Shown: in pieces, positions 35,973 to 46,834 of the stretch
How the letters are laid out: the number at the start of each line of letters is the position of its first letter
Numbering within the stretch: position 1 is the first letter of the stretch
DNA from: an uncultured Pelagibacteraceae bacterium
GTDB lineage: Bacteria > Pseudomonadota > Alphaproteobacteria > Pelagibacterales > Pelagibacteraceae
NCBI GenBank assembly: GCA_902611845.1
Contig: CACMAX010000002.1
Span: 62,001-126,000, forward strand
Reading direction: 5' to 3'
DNA length: 64,000 bases
Notes under the pieces: model-generated
Database searches by the model: none
Seen by the model: only the letters and a program-made list of their open reading frames with translations
Told to the model about the DNA's origin: nothing
Position numbers and translations under genes: made by a program

Positions 35973-37499
35973 TTAATACTTTAATTTAATATCAGATATT
36001 TTAAAGGCCTTAATGAGTATTGAAATCAACAAATAAAAAGTAAATGTTAAAGAAACTAATAAGATAATCACTAAAAATTTATAGCTATTTGAATACACAA
36101 AATAATTACTAAAATAATTTATTAGAATTTTAAAAGATCCCAGACAAATCAGATTTGAAATAAATATTTTAAATAGCTGAATAAAAAATGAACTGCTAAA
36201 ATTAAAGTAATTTTTATTTAAAACAAATATCATCAATAAGAACCCATTTAACCACGAAGAAATAGTTGTTGCTATAGGAATTATAATAAAACCTAATTTA
36301 CTAAATAAAGATAAACTAATAATTATGTTCAAAATTACAGAAATTAATGAAAAGTAAAAAGGAATTTTAGTATTATTTCTAGCAAATATAAAACTTGAAA
36401 ATATTTTTATCATCACAAATGCGGGGAGGCCCAATGCAAAATAAAATAATGCATTAGCTGAATTTTTAACACTTTCTTCGGTAAAAGATCCATATCCAAA
36501 TAGAGCAGAAACAATTTCTTCTGAAGCGAAAATTAATGCAAGTGTGGCCGGAAGACTTAAAAATAAACTTAACTCTAAAGACTTATTTTGTAAAATTTGC
36601 AGTTTTGATTTATTTTTACTTTTAACATATCTGCTTAAGTTGGGTAAAATGATAATACCTATTGCTATACCTGCTATTGCTAAGTTTATCTGATATATTC
36701 TGTCTGCGTAATACAAATATGAAACTGCACTTGCTTGGAAAGAGGCAATTATTGTTCCAACTAATATATTAATTTGAGTAACACCAGATGAAAATATACT
36801 TGGTAGTAGCTTTTTAAAAAAGAGTTTTATTTTGCTATCAATTTTAAAGTTAAAATTAAAACTTGGATAAAAATGTTTTCTAGTGAAAATAATTAGAAAT
36901 ATAAATTGTATAATTCCTGCTAATGTTATTGCATAACTTAGATAATAAACTAAATCTTTGTCATTTTTTATAATAAGGAAACATATTATTAATAATATAT
37001 TTAAAAAAAGTGGAGCAGCCGCGGCAACGGCAAATTTATTATGGGAATTTAAGATTGCTGAAAAAAAAGAAGCTATACTTATGAAAAATAAAAATGGAAA
37101 AGTAATTCTTGTCAAATCAACTGCTAATTTAAACTTTGCTTCTACATCTGAAAAACCAGGAGCAATCAGTTTTATAAAACTAGGCATAAAAATCTCAACT
37201 AATATTGTCAGACTTAAAAGTGCTAAGACTAATAAATTAAATACCGAGTTTGCAAACGTTTGAGCTTTTTTTTTACTAGACAAATATTCTGATGTGTAAG
37301 ATGGAACAAATGCTGCATTAAAAGTACCTTCAGCAAATAATCTTCTAAAAGTGTTTGGTATTCTAAATGCTACGAAGAATGCATCAGCAATTGGTCCTGA
37401 ACCAAGATAAATAGCTATGAAAAAGTCTCTAATGTATCCAAAAATTCTACTTAGTATAACAAACAGACTAAATGTGCCTGTTGACTTAATTAAATTCAT
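35973..37499 (-). CDS. murJ: lipid II flippase MurJ
   Basis: Integral membrane MOP-family transporter that moves lipid II across the inner membrane for peptidoglycan synthesis. It has 508 residues with about 14 hydrophobic helices. The N-terminal SRIFGYIRDFFIAIYLGSG and RRLFAEGTFNAAFVP are MurJ hallmarks. It diverges from maeB with a 44-base gap. Confidence 0.96.
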   Translation of the reverse strand: MNLIKSTGTFSLFVILSRIFGYIRDFFIAIYLGSGPIADAFFVAFRIPNTFRRLFAEGTFNAAFVPSYTSEYLSSKKKAQTFANSVFNLLVLALLSLTILVEIFMPSFIKLIAPGFSDVEAKFKLAVDLTRITFPFLFFISIASFFSAILNSHNKFAVAAAAPLFLNILLIICFLIIKNDKDLVYYLSYAITLAGIIQFIFLIIFTRKHFYPSFNFNFKIDSKIKLFFKKLLPSIFSSGVTQINILVGTIIASFQASAVSYLYYADRIYQINLAIAGIAIGIIILPNLSRYVKSKNKSKLQILQNKSLELSLFLSLPATLALIFASEEIVSALFGYGSFTEESVKNSANALFYFALGLPAFVMIKIFSSFIFARNNTKIPFYFSLISVILNIIISLSLFSKLGFIIIPIATTISSWLNGFLLMIFVLNKNYFNFSSSFFIQLFKIFISNLICLGSFKILINYFSNYFVYSNSYKFLVIILLVSLTFTFYLLISILIKAFKISDIKLKY

Positions 37500-37543
37500 A
37501 AATCATATTACTAGCTTAATCCTTTTGTATATCTAAACAAATA

Positions 37544-39832
37544 ATGAAAAAAAACAAAATTGAACATTATTCTGATAAAGAAGCTTTAGATTTTCATACT
37601 AATGATAAATCAGGCAAAATAGAGATTGTTTCGTCTAAGCCTGTGACCACAAAGAGGGACTTGGCATTAGCTTATTCTCCTGGAGTTGCCGCTCCAGTAA
37701 AAGCAATAGCAGACAATCCTGAGTTAGCATATGAATATACTACAAAAGGAAACCTTGTAGCTGTGATTAGTAATGGATCAGCAATATTAGGACTAGGAAA
37801 TTTGGGTGCTATAGCATCAAAACCAGTAATGGAAGGAAAGGCCGTTCTATTCAAAAGATTTGCAGATATTGACTCGATAGATTTAGAAATAGACACTGAG
37901 GATACAAAAGAAATAATTAATTCAATAAAATATATAGCAAAAAGTTTTGGTGGTATAAATCTAGAAGACATTGCAGCTCCAAACTGTTTTATAATTGAAG
38001 AAGAGTTAAAAAAAATTCTAGATATTCCAGTATTTCATGACGATCAACATGGGACAGCAATCATAACAACAGCTGCATTAATTAATGCAGTTGATATTGC
38101 AAAAAAAAACTTAAAAAAAATTAAAATAGTGATTAATGGTGCGGGTGCAGCAGCTATGGCATGCGCAAAATTATTTAGAAGCAAAGGTATTCCAAAAAAT
38201 AATATCAAAATGTTAGATTCAAAAGGTGTAATAAGTAAAAATAGAAAAGATATTAATTCTTGGAAAAAAGAATTTGCAGTCGAGACAAAGGATAAAAATT
38301 TAGAAGATGCGATGAAAAATGCAGATGTATTTTTAGGTTTATCTGCAGCAGATGTTGTAAAAAAAAATATGGTAAAAAAAATGGCGAAAAATCCAATTAT
38401 ATTTGCTTGTGCGAATCCAGATCCTGAAATAAAACCAGAAGATATAGAAAAAGTAAGAGATGATGCAATTATAGCAACAGGTAGATCTGATTATCCAAAC
38501 CAAGTAAATAATTTAATTGGGTTTCCGTACATATTTAGGGGAGCATTAGATGTTAGAGCAAAAACTATTAATGAAGAAATGAAAATTGCAGCGGCTAATG
38601 CTATTGCTTCACTTGCAAGGGAATTTGTGCCTGACGAGGTCGCAGCTGCAATGGGTGGTGAAAGGCCTAATTATGGAAAAGAATATATTATTCCATCTAC
38701 TTTTGATCCAAGATTGATCAGTGTAATTCCAGTAGCAGTAGCAAAGGCTGCTATAAAATCTGGTGTCGCTAGAAAAAAAATAGTAAATTTTGATCAATAC
38801 TCTGAACAACTAAAACAAAGGCTTGATCCATCTGTAACTATTATGCAGGGAATAAACAACCAAATTAAAAAAACAAACAAAAAAGTTGTATTTGCTGATG
38901 GTGAAGATGAAAATACTTTGAAGGCTGCAATAGCATTTAAAAATAGTGGACTAGGCACGCCTATTTTAGTTGCTAAAGAAAAAGTGGTTAAAGAAAAACT
39001 TAGAGAGATTGGTTATGGAGAAAACTTTGATATTGAGATTGTAAATTCTACTTTGAGTGACAAACGAAAAAAATATGTAAATTATCTATTTAAAAAACTT
39101 CAAAGAACAGAGGGATTGCTTGAAAGAGATTGTGATAAGATGGTTAGAAATGACAGAGTTATTTGGGGTTCTTGCATGGTTGCATGTGGTGATGCTGATG
39201 CAATGGTTACTGGCAATTCGAGAAGGTATGGACAATCTCTGGATAAAGTAAAAAAGGTCATTGATGCTAGGCCAGGAGAAATTATGTTTGGGTTAAACAT
39301 GATTGTTAATAAAGGCAAAACCGTCTTTATTGCAGATACAAGTGTTCATGAGTATCCAACCTCTACACAATTATCTGAAATAGCTATTTCTGCATCTAGA
39401 GTAGCAAAATTATTTGGTTTCGAACCAAAAGTTGCTTTTCTTTCACACTCAACATTCGGCCAACCAATTACTGCTAGAACTAAACATATAAGAGATGCAG
39501 TAGAAATTTTAAGAAATAAAAAAGTTAACTTTAAGTTTGATGGAGATATGCAGCCTGATGTGGCTTTAAGTGATGAGTATAAGGACCTTTATCCATTCTC
39601 TGAGATTGTAGGTAATGCAAATATATTAATTATGCCCGGACAACACAGCGCTGCTATAACATATAAAACAATGAAAACTTTAGGTGGTGCTAAAGTTATT
39701 GGACCATTGTTGATTGGTTTGGGGCAGGCAATTGAAATTGCTCCTTTAAGGTCGTCGACTTCTGACATATTAAATTTAGCCTCTGTTGCAGCATATTCAG
39801 CAGGTGTAATTAATTATAAAAAACCAAATTAG
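37544..39832 (+). CDS. maeB: NADP-dependent malic enzyme (MaeB type, with phosphotransacetylase-like domain)
   Basis: Converts malate to pyruvate, CO2 and NADPH. It has 762 residues: a malic-enzyme half (1-430) with GNLGAIASKPVMEGKAVLFK and HDDQHGTA near 166-172, and a C-terminal phosphate acetyltransferase-like half (about 440-762) that in this family is usually regulatory. It is divergent from murJ, and its stop overlaps the convergent BON gene by four bases. Confidence 0.95.
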   Translation: MKKNKIEHYSDKEALDFHTNDKSGKIEIVSSKPVTTKRDLALAYSPGVAAPVKAIADNPELAYEYTTKGNLVAVISNGSAILGLGNLGAIASKPVMEGKAVLFKRFADIDSIDLEIDTEDTKEIINSIKYIAKSFGGINLEDIAAPNCFIIEEELKKILDIPVFHDDQHGTAIITTAALINAVDIAKKNLKKIKIVINGAGAAAMACAKLFRSKGIPKNNIKMLDSKGVISKNRKDINSWKKEFAVETKDKNLEDAMKNADVFLGLSAADVVKKNMVKKMAKNPIIFACANPDPEIKPEDIEKVRDDAIIATGRSDYPNQVNNLIGFPYIFRGALDVRAKTINEEMKIAAANAIASLAREFVPDEVAAAMGGERPNYGKEYIIPSTFDPRLISVIPVAVAKAAIKSGVARKKIVNFDQYSEQLKQRLDPSVTIMQGINNQIKKTNKKVVFADGEDENTLKAAIAFKNSGLGTPILVAKEKVVKEKLREIGYGENFDIEIVNSTLSDKRKKYVNYLFKKLQRTEGLLERDCDKMVRNDRVIWGSCMVACGDADAMVTGNSRRYGQSLDKVKKVIDARPGEIMFGLNMIVNKGKTVFIADTSVHEYPTSTQLSEIAISASRVAKLFGFEPKVAFLSHSTFGQPITARTKHIRDAVEILRNKKVNFKFDGDMQPDVALSDEYKDLYPFSEIVGNANILIMPGQHSAAITYKTMKTLGGAKVIGPLLIGLGQAIEIAPLRSSTSDILNLASVAAYSAGVINYKKPN

Positions 39833-40422
39833 TTTTTTACTACTCTCAAGTCCTCAACTAAAAAAATACTTGTAATTACATCTTCGACATCAAGAACTTT
39901 TTTGGCCTCATTTATAACTTCAGCTCTTTCTTCCTCGTTTTGTGAAATACCATAAACATAAATTATTTTTTTGTAAGTATCGATATCATAATTCGCAGAC
40001 TTTATTTTTTTATTTGTTATTAAAGCAGTTCTTAGTTGTGAAGTTATCAGGACATCTTTTGCTGTCTGTGTGAAGTTAAACTTTTCTTTTATTTTTAAAT
40101 CATTTTTTACTGATCTAGCTCCTTTTATTTCCCATCCTAGTTTTGTAATTTTGAGTTTTTCCTCTATTGTGTCTACTTTACCAGTAATAAATATTCTTCC
40201 ATCTAAAACTTTGGTCTTTACTTTTAATAAATAACTACTGTCTATTAATATTAGTTTCGCTCTTAAATTTTTTTGCATTATTGAATCATCTATTTGAGTA
40301 CCAATTGTTCTAGGATCCATGGCAACTGAAACTCCTGTACCTAAAACTCCAGTAGATGAATATCCAACACATCCTGAAATAAATATGAAAATCATGATCA
40401 ATATAATTTTTTTAAATTTCAT
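39829..40422 (-). CDS. BON-domain lipoprotein (DolP/YraP-like)
   Basis: A 197-residue lipoprotein with signal and lipobox IFISGCVGY (Cys18) and two BON domains (about 48-115 and 122-190). It is like E. coli DolP (YraP), an outer-membrane integrity factor. It overlaps rsmI by 11 bases, and the LpoA-like gene is just beyond rsmI. This keeps the core of the E. coli rsmI-lpoA-yraN-diaA-dolP neighbourhood, which supports the assignment. Confidence 0.87.
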   Translation of the reverse strand: MKFKKIILIMIFIFISGCVGYSSTGVLGTGVSVAMDPRTIGTQIDDSIMQKNLRAKLILIDSSYLLKVKTKVLDGRIFITGKVDTIEEKLKITKLGWEIKGARSVKNDLKIKEKFNFTQTAKDVLITSQLRTALITNKKIKSANYDIDTYKKIIYVYGISQNEEERAEVINEAKKVLDVEDVITSIFLVEDLRVVKN

Positions 40423-41269
40423 TTTTTTTCTTCAAACAAAAATCGTAAACGATTTTTTTTGATATATTATTCTCCTTGCTGATTTTTGATGTAATATCTT
40501 TAATCGACATTTTTTTTAAAAGTTTATATATTTTTTTTTTAACTGATTCTTCAATTACTTGTAACCTATTTTGTAAACTTGAATTTTCTGAAATAACTAC
40601 AGTAATCTCACCTTTTTCTGTTATGTCAATATTATTGAGGTTTTTAACCTTATCTCTAATATATTCTTCATGAAGTTTTGTCATTTCTCTAGTAATTAAA
40701 ATATCTCTATCATTAAAATATTTTTGTATTTGAGCTGTTACTTTTTTTATTTTTTTTGGTGAAATAAAAAAAACAATTGGATAATTTAAATTTGAAATTT
40801 TTTGAAAAAGCTGATCGATTTGCAACTTTTTATCTGGCAAAAAACCACAAAAAAAGAAATTGTTCGAAAAACCACTTATAGAAACAGCCGCTGTGGCAGC
40901 AGAGGATCCTGGAACTGGAAATATATCAATTTTATTCTTTATACACTCATTTATCAAAATTCCACCCGGATCTGAAATTGTTGGAGTACCCGCATCTGAG
41001 ATGATAGAAATTATTTTATTTTCTTTTAATAAATTTAAAACATTTTTTACGTTTTTTTTCTCATTGAATTTATGATTAGGTAGTAATTTAGTCTTTATAT
41101 TAAACTTAGATAGTAGTTTACTTGAAACTCTAGTGTCTTCTGACAAAATAAGGTCTGAATTATTTAGAATTTCTATGGCCCTAAAGGTCATATCACCTAA
41201 ATTTCCTATGGGTGTAGAAACACAATATAGCCCAGGTTTTAAAATATCATTTATTTCAAAATTATACAT
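40412..41269 (-). CDS. rsmI: 16S rRNA 2'-O-methyltransferase RsmI
   Basis: Methylates C1402 of 16S rRNA. It has 285 residues in a tetrapyrrole-methylase fold. The start TPIGNLGDMTFRAIEIL, SEDTRVSSKLL and SDAGTPTISDPG are strong RsmI signatures. Its start codon is three bases from the start of the divergent LpoA-like gene. Confidence 0.97.
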   Translation of the reverse strand: MYNFEINDILKPGLYCVSTPIGNLGDMTFRAIEILNNSDLILSEDTRVSSKLLSKFNIKTKLLPNHKFNEKKNVKNVLNLLKENKIISIISDAGTPTISDPGGILINECIKNKIDIFPVPGSSAATAAVSISGFSNNFFFCGFLPDKKLQIDQLFQKISNLNYPIVFFISPKKIKKVTAQIQKYFNDRDILITREMTKLHEEYIRDKVKNLNNIDITEKGEITVVISENSSLQNRLQVIEESVKKKIYKLLKKMSIKDITSKISKENNISKKIVYDFCLKKKNEI

Positions 41270-41272
41270 TTA

Positions 41273-42430
41273 ATGACAATGAGAAAGTTATATATCATAT
41301 TTTTAAAAGTTTTTCTTATAATCGTTTTAACTAATCTTAGAGCAATTTCAGATGAGAAAATTAAAATTGGTTTAATTGTGCCTTTGTCTGGTGAATATTC
41401 ATATATAGGTAAATCAATTGTTAAGTCGACAAGAATGGCATTGGATAAAATAAATGATGAAAGAATTACAATAATACCAAGAGATACAAAAGCAAATCCA
41501 ATAGATGCACTCAAAGTTTCAAATGGGCTCTACAACAATGGTATAAAAATAATTATTGGACCAGTATTTAATGAGAGCAATAAATATTTAGATGAATTAA
41601 ATGAAGTAACATTCATATCCTTTACAAATAAAATTAGAAATAATCCAAAAAATGTAATATCTGCAGGTGTAAATGCAATATCTCAGATAAATACAATTAA
41701 AAAATATTTAAGTGAAAATAATTTGAAGAATACAATATTTTTGGTTCCTGAAACAGAGTATAAAAAAGAGATTGAAGAGGCTATTGAGAAATCAAATTTA
41801 ATATTAAAAGAGAAATTTATTTATAGCAAAGACCCAACTTTGTTAACAAAGCAAATAGAAGATTTAACAAGGTATCAACAAAGAAAACAAAATTTAGAAA
41901 ACGAAATCAAAAGAATAGAAAATTCAAATACTTTCAACAAAAAGAAAAAAATTGATGAGTTAAAAAAAAAAGATACACTGGGTTTCATTAATTTTGACTC
42001 AGTAATAATTGCTGATTTTAGTGAAAGTCTAAAAAGTGTTGCCACATCGTTGTTGTACACAGATGTATCTTCAGAAAGAATAAAATATATTACATTAAAT
42101 CAATGGTTTGATGAGAGCCTTTTAAAGGAAACTTCATTACATCCAATTTATTTCCCATCAATAAATAAAGATAATTTTGAATTATTTCAAAAAGAATATA
42201 TTCAAAACTTCAATAATACACCAAATCAAATTTCTTTTTTAAGTTATGATCTAATAGGGTTGGTGTATTACTTGTTAATTAATAATGATTTAGAAACTAA
42301 TGAAAATTTATTTATTAAAAAAAATAAATTTAAAGGAAAGATAGGAATCTTTGAAATAAATAAAAAAACAATTACTCATCAATTAAACTTTTATGAAATA
42401 AAAGATAAAAATTTTAGAGAAATTTTTTAA
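41273..42430 (+). CDS. LpoA/LppC-like periplasmic-binding-fold protein
   Basis: A 385-residue exported protein with signal peptide at about 1-24 (YIIFLKVFLIIVLTNLRAIS). KIKIGLIVPLSGEYSYIGKS starts a Peripla_BP_6 (branched-chain amino-acid receptor) fold. A Lys-rich coiled segment (about 205-235) interrupts the middle. Adjacency to rsmI and the BON lipoprotein suggests the penicillin-binding-protein activator LpoA, although an ABC-transporter binding protein is possible; no permease genes are nearby and no lipobox Cys is seen. A second ATG two codons on may be the start. Confidence 0.75.
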   Translation: MTMRKLYIIFLKVFLIIVLTNLRAISDEKIKIGLIVPLSGEYSYIGKSIVKSTRMALDKINDERITIIPRDTKANPIDALKVSNGLYNNGIKIIIGPVFNESNKYLDELNEVTFISFTNKIRNNPKNVISAGVNAISQINTIKKYLSENNLKNTIFLVPETEYKKEIEEAIEKSNLILKEKFIYSKDPTLLTKQIEDLTRYQQRKQNLENEIKRIENSNTFNKKKKIDELKKKDTLGFINFDSVIIADFSESLKSVATSLLYTDVSSERIKYITLNQWFDESLLKETSLHPIYFPSINKDNFELFQKEYIQNFNNTPNQISFLSYDLIGLVYYLLINNDLETNENLFIKKNKFKGKIGIFEINKKTITHQLNFYEIKDKNFREIF

Positions 42431-43016
42431 TTTTTTTGAAAGCTTTTGCTCGGTGGTCATTTTTAAATTTTAACTTTTGACTCATTTGACCGAATGTTAA
42501 TCTTTTATTCACAGGAATAAAAATTGGATCATAGCCAAAACCTTTATTTCCAATTTTTTTTTTAGAGATTACACCATTAATAACCCCTAAAGATTGGATT
42601 GGTTTCTTTTTTAATCCATAAATAGTTAATGCACAGATAAATCTTGCTTTAACTTTTTTTGACTGCCAGTTCTTATCTACCTTCGATAGTTTTTGATATA
42701 CTTTCGATATTGCCAAATTAAAATCACTTTTTTTTCCACCCCATCTTGCTGAATAAATACCTGGTTGATTATTTAGCAAGTCAATTTCAAGCCCAGAATC
42801 ATCTGCTATGCAGATTTTTTTTGTTTTTTTTGAAAAATACTTCGCTTTAATCAAAGAATTTTTAAGAAAAGTATCTCCATTTTCTTTAGGACTTTTGAGA
42901 CCATAGTCCTTTGGGGATGTAATAATATAGTATTTAGGCAGTAAATCTTTTATTTCTTTTATTTTTCCATCATTATTTGAGCCTACTACGATTTCATTTA
43001 TTTTTTTTTTTAACAT
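42414..43016 (-). CDS. rdgB: XTP/dITP diphosphatase
   Basis: House-cleaning enzyme that hydrolyses deaminated purine nucleotides (ITP, XTP). It has 200 residues. VGSNNDGKIKEIKDLL near 11-26, ADDSGLEIDLLNNQPGIYSA and the C-terminal FGYDPIFIP with HRAKAF are the Ham1 signatures. It is divergent from grpE (36-base gap) and overlaps the LpoA-like gene end by 17 bases. Confidence 0.96.
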   Translation of the reverse strand: MLKKKINEIVVGSNNDGKIKEIKDLLPKYYIITSPKDYGLKSPKENGDTFLKNSLIKAKYFSKKTKKICIADDSGLEIDLLNNQPGIYSARWGGKKSDFNLAISKVYQKLSKVDKNWQSKKVKARFICALTIYGLKKKPIQSLGVINGVISKKKIGNKGFGYDPIFIPVNKRLTFGQMSQKLKFKNDHRAKAFKKIKKFL

Positions 43017-43052
43017 CTAGAATTTTATAAATTTCATACCATATAGACCTTA

Positions 43053-43691
43053 ATGGAAAAAGAAGAAACACAAAATAAAGAAGATCAAAATTTAAAAGAT
43101 AAAAATTCTGAGCCAAGCGCAGATAAACAGGCCTCAGAGGAAACCGAAAAAAAAGAAGAAGAGGAACAACTTTCACCTGAAGATGAAATTGCAAATCTTA
43201 AAGATAAAGTTACTAGAACATTTGCTGAAATGGAAAATCAGAGAAGACGATTTGAAAAAGAGAAAGATGAAGCTTTTGAATATGGTGGGTTTTCATTTGC
43301 GAGGGAAACTCTAAATCTTCTAGATAATTTAGAGAGATCAAAACAAACATTGGAAAGCGATGAAACTATAAAAGATAAAGACACACTAAAAAAATTGATA
43401 GAACATATAAATATTATTAATAAAGATATGATTTCTATTTTCAAAAAAAACAATATTGAGCCAATTAAAGCAATTAACGAAAAACTGGATCCAAATTTAC
43501 ATCAGGCTATGATGGAAGTTGAAGATGATACAAAAGATCAAGGGACAATAGTTCAAGAAATTCAAAAAGGTTTTATGATGAAAGATAGGTTACTAAGACC
43601 TTCGTTAGTAGCTGTATCTAAAAAAAAAGTTGAAGAGAAACAAAATAACCAAAAAGACAGGGAAATTGAGGAAAAAGAGACAAAAAATTAA
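43053..43691 (+). CDS. grpE: nucleotide exchange factor GrpE
   Basis: Releases ADP from DnaK. It has 212 residues: an acidic, Glu/Lys-rich N-terminal tail (1-55), a long coiled coil (ANLKDKVTRTFAEMENQRRR), and the C-terminal beta domain with KLDPNLHQAMMEV. First of grpE-dnaK-dnaJ on one strand. I saw no clear sigma-32 promoter or CIRCE repeat in the short gap. Confidence 0.95.
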   Translation: MEKEETQNKEDQNLKDKNSEPSADKQASEETEKKEEEEQLSPEDEIANLKDKVTRTFAEMENQRRRFEKEKDEAFEYGGFSFARETLNLLDNLERSKQTLESDETIKDKDTLKKLIEHINIINKDMISIFKKNNIEPIKAINEKLDPNLHQAMMEVEDDTKDQGTIVQEIQKGFMMKDRLLRPSLVAVSKKKVEEKQNNQKDREIEEKETKN

Positions 43692-43752
43692 TTATTTATT
43701 ATGGTTGTAGTTAGAAAAATAGCACTTATATGAGTTTCAACTAGGGTAAATT

Positions 43753-45675
43753 ATGGGTAAAGTTATAGGAATAGATCTAGGAACAACAAATTCTTGTGTA
43801 GCCGTTATGGAGGGAACACAAGCAAAAGTATTAGAAAATGCTGAAGGAGCAAGAACGACACCTTCTGTTGTTGCATTTACAGATGAAGGTGAAAAATTAA
43901 TAGGTCAACCAGCCAAAAGACAAGCCGTTACAAATCCCGAAAATACAATTTTTGCAGTTAAAAGGTTAATTGGAAGAAATTTTGATGATCCGACAGTTAA
44001 AAAGGATGTTGAGACTGCACCTTTTAAAATAGTTAATTCTGATAAAGGCGACGCATGGATTGAGGCAAAAGGACAAAAATATTCACCATCACAAATTTCA
44101 GCTTTCACGCTTCAAAAAATGAAAGAGACAGCTGAAAAATATTTAGGTTCTGAGGTGAAACAAGCTGTAATTACTGTTCCAGCATATTTTAATGATGCTC
44201 AGAGACAGGCTACTAAAGATGCGGGTAAAATAGCTGGCCTTGAGGTTTTAAGAATTATAAATGAGCCTACAGCAGCATCCCTGGCTTATGGTTTAGACAA
44301 AAAAGCAAATAAAAAAATAGCAGTATATGATTTAGGTGGAGGAACATTCGATGTTTCAATTCTTGAATTAGGTGATGGTGTATTTGAAGTTAAGTCAACT
44401 AATGGTGATACATTTTTAGGTGGAGAAGATTTTGACAATGCGATAGTTGATTACTTACTTTCAGAATTCAAAAAAGAAAATGGTATTGATTTAAAATCTG
44501 ATAAATTAGCTTTACAAAGATTAAAAGAAGCTGCGGAAAAAGCAAAAATAGAACTCTCATCAGCTACCCAAACTGAAATAAATTTACCATTTATTACAGC
44601 TGACAAAACTGGACCAAAACATATTAACTTGAAAATGACTAGAGCTAAATTAGAAGCATTAGTCGAAGATTTAATTTCAAGAACGATTCCGCCATGTAAA
44701 ACAGCCTTAAAAGATGCGGGATTATCACCAAGTGAAGTAGACGAAATTGTGCTAGTTGGTGGAATGACAAGAATGCCAAAAGTTATAGAAGAAGTTAAAA
44801 ATTTCTTTGGGAAAGATCCTAACAAATCTGTAAATCCTGATGAAGTTGTTGCTATGGGAGCAGCAATTCAAGCAGGGGTATTACAAGGTGATGTTAAAGA
44901 TGTATTACTTCTAGATGTGACTCCTTTATCATTAGGAATAGAAACTTTAGGCGGTGTATCTACAAAATTAATAGATAAAAATACAACAATACCAACTAAA
45001 AAAAGCCAAGTATTTTCTACTGCAGAGGATAATCAACCAGCTGTATCAATTAGAGTTCTTCAGGGTGAAAGGGAGATGGCTTCAGATAATAAAGTATTAG
45101 GAAACTTTGAGTTGGTTGGAATAGCTCCAGCTCCAAGAGGAGTTCCGCAAATTGAAGTGACTTTTGATATAGATGCAAATGGTATTGTAAATGTCTCGGC
45201 TAAAGACAAAGGAACTGGTAAAGAACAAAAAATTCAAATTCAAGCATCTGGAGGATTAAGTGACGAAGAAATTAATCAAATGGTAAAAGATGCAGAATCT
45301 AATAAAGAAGAGGATAAAAAGAAAAGAGAAGCTGTTGATGCAAGAAATCAAGCAGATACATTAATTCATTCAACTGAAAAAAATTTAAAAGAACATGGAA
45401 GTAAAGTTTCTGATGCAGATAAAAAAGCTATTGAAGATGCGTCAGCAAACCTGAGAAATGCTCTTAAAGGTACTGATGTTGAGGAAATTAAGAAGAAAAC
45501 ACAAGATTTAGTTCAGGCATCTATGAAATTAGGTGAAGCAATCTATAAATCACAACAAGGTGCAAAACCTGAAGATGCTCCAAAAGACGCAAAGAAAGAA
45601 GATACAAAAGACGATAACGTTGTTGATGCAGATTTTGAAGAAGTAAAAGACGAGAATAAAGAAAAAAGCGCCTAA
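43753..45675 (+). CDS. dnaK: chaperone DnaK (Hsp70)
   Basis: ATP-driven chaperone of 640 residues. The ATPase domain begins [16 protein letters not shown], with phosphate loops in [18 protein letters not shown] and [11 protein letters not shown]. The linker [19 protein letters not shown] leads to the substrate-binding domain, and the acidic tail ends [16 protein letters not shown] 61-base gap follows grpE, and an AGGG Shine-Dalgarno precedes ATG. Confidence 0.98.
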   Translation: MGKVIGIDLGTTNSCVAVMEGTQAKVLENAEGARTTPSVVAFTDEGEKLIGQPAKRQAVTNPENTIFAVKRLIGRNFDDPTVKKDVETAPFKIVNSDKGDAWIEAKGQKYSPSQISAFTLQKMKETAEKYLGSEVKQAVITVPAYFNDAQRQATKDAGKIAGLEVLRIINEPTAASLAYGLDKKANKKIAVYDLGGGTFDVSILELGDGVFEVKSTNGDTFLGGEDFDNAIVDYLLSEFKKENGIDLKSDKLALQRLKEAAEKAKIELSSATQTEINLPFITADKTGPKHINLKMTRAKLEALVEDLISRTIPPCKTALKDAGLSPSEVDEIVLVGGMTRMPKVIEEVKNFFGKDPNKSVNPDEVVAMGAAIQAGVLQGDVKDVLLLDVTPLSLGIETLGGVSTKLIDKNTTIPTKKSQVFSTAEDNQPAVSIRVLQGEREMASDNKVLGNFELVGIAPAPRGVPQIEVTFDIDANGIVNVSAKDKGTGKEQKIQIQASGGLSDEEINQMVKDAESNKEEDKKKREAVDARNQADTLIHSTEKNLKEHGSKVSDADKKAIEDASANLRNALKGTDVEEIKKKTQDLVQASMKLGEAIYKSQQGAKPEDAPKDAKKEDTKDDNVVDADFEEVKDENKEKSA

Positions 45676-45703
45676 CAAAACAACTGTTTGTCTATAACAT
45701 GTT

Positions 45704-46828
45704 ATGGCAAAAAGAGATTACTACGAAGTTTTGGGTGTAAATAAAAGTGCTTCAGCAGACCAAATAAAATCAGCTTACAGGAAACTAGCAGTTAAATTTC
45801 ATCCTGATAAAAATAAGGGTGATAAAGGAGCTGAGGAAAAATTTAAAGAAGCATCAGAAGCCTACCACGTTCTTTCTAATTCTGAGAGAAAGCAAAATTA
45901 TGATAATTTTGGACATGCGGCTTTTGAAAATGGAGGTGGTGGAAGAAGTGGATTTGGAAATTTTGACTTTTCAAACCATTTCTCTGATATTTTTGAAGAC
46001 TTTTTTGGAGAGGGTTTTGGTGGAGGCCGTAGATCAAGAAGGTCAAATAATAGAGGGTCAGATTTAAGATATGATTTATCTATATCTTTAGAAGAGGCAT
46101 TTTCAGGAAAGAAACAAGATATAAAATTCTCTACATCTGAAAAATGTGATACTTGTAGTGGTTCAGGATCAAAACCTGGACATCAAGCAGGTGCATGTTC
46201 GATGTGCGGTGGCCATGGACAAGTTAGATCAAGCCAAGGTTTTTTTACAGTTCAACAAACTTGCCCTCAATGTGCTGGCGCTGGAGAGGAAATTACACAT
46301 CCTTGCACAGGTTGTAATGGCCAAGGGAAAAAACAAGCTTCGAAAAGATTATCAGTTACCATTCCAAAAGGTGTGGATGATGGAACGAGAATAAGGCTCT
46401 CAGGTAAAGGTGAAGCAGGATCAAGAGGTGGGGGTAATGGTGATTTATACTTATTCATAAATGTTAATTCTCATGACTTATTTAAAAGATCTGATGAAAA
46501 CTTATTTTTCGAGTGTCCAGTCTCAATAGCTGATGCTGCTCTTGGCACCTCGATTGAAATTCCAACAATTGATGGTGGTAAAGCTAAAATAAAAATTCCA
46601 GCAGGAACTCAAAGCGGAAAACAATTTAGACTGAAAGGAAAAGGGATGCCTTACATGAGGGGTAATGATTTTGGAGACCTTTATGTGCAGGTAAACACCG
46701 AAGTTCCAATATCCCTAAATAAAGAACAAAAAGAATTACTAGAAAAATTTAGAGAAATTGAAAATGAGAAATCTAATCCAAGTATTAAAAAGTTCTTTCA
46801 AAAAGCTAAAAGTTTCTGGAAAAATTAA
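45704..46828 (+). CDS. dnaJ: co-chaperone DnaJ (Hsp40)
   Basis: Stimulates DnaK and presents substrates. It has 374 residues: J domain ([23 protein letters not shown] at about 33-35), Gly/Phe-rich linker (75-115), and four CxxCxGxG zinc repeats between about 145 and 215 ([32 protein letters not shown]). The C-terminal substrate domain follows. Convergent with the next gene after six bases. Confidence 0.98.
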   Translation: MAKRDYYEVLGVNKSASADQIKSAYRKLAVKFHPDKNKGDKGAEEKFKEASEAYHVLSNSERKQNYDNFGHAAFENGGGGRSGFGNFDFSNHFSDIFEDFFGEGFGGGRRSRRSNNRGSDLRYDLSISLEEAFSGKKQDIKFSTSEKCDTCSGSGSKPGHQAGACSMCGGHGQVRSSQGFFTVQQTCPQCAGAGEEITHPCTGCNGQGKKQASKRLSVTIPKGVDDGTRIRLSGKGEAGSRGGGNGDLYLFINVNSHDLFKRSDENLFFECPVSIADAALGTSIEIPTIDGGKAKIKIPAGTQSGKQFRLKGKGMPYMRGNDFGDLYVQVNTEVPISLNKEQKELLEKFREIENEKSNPSIKKFFQKAKSFWKN

Positions 46829-46834
46829 TCAAGA

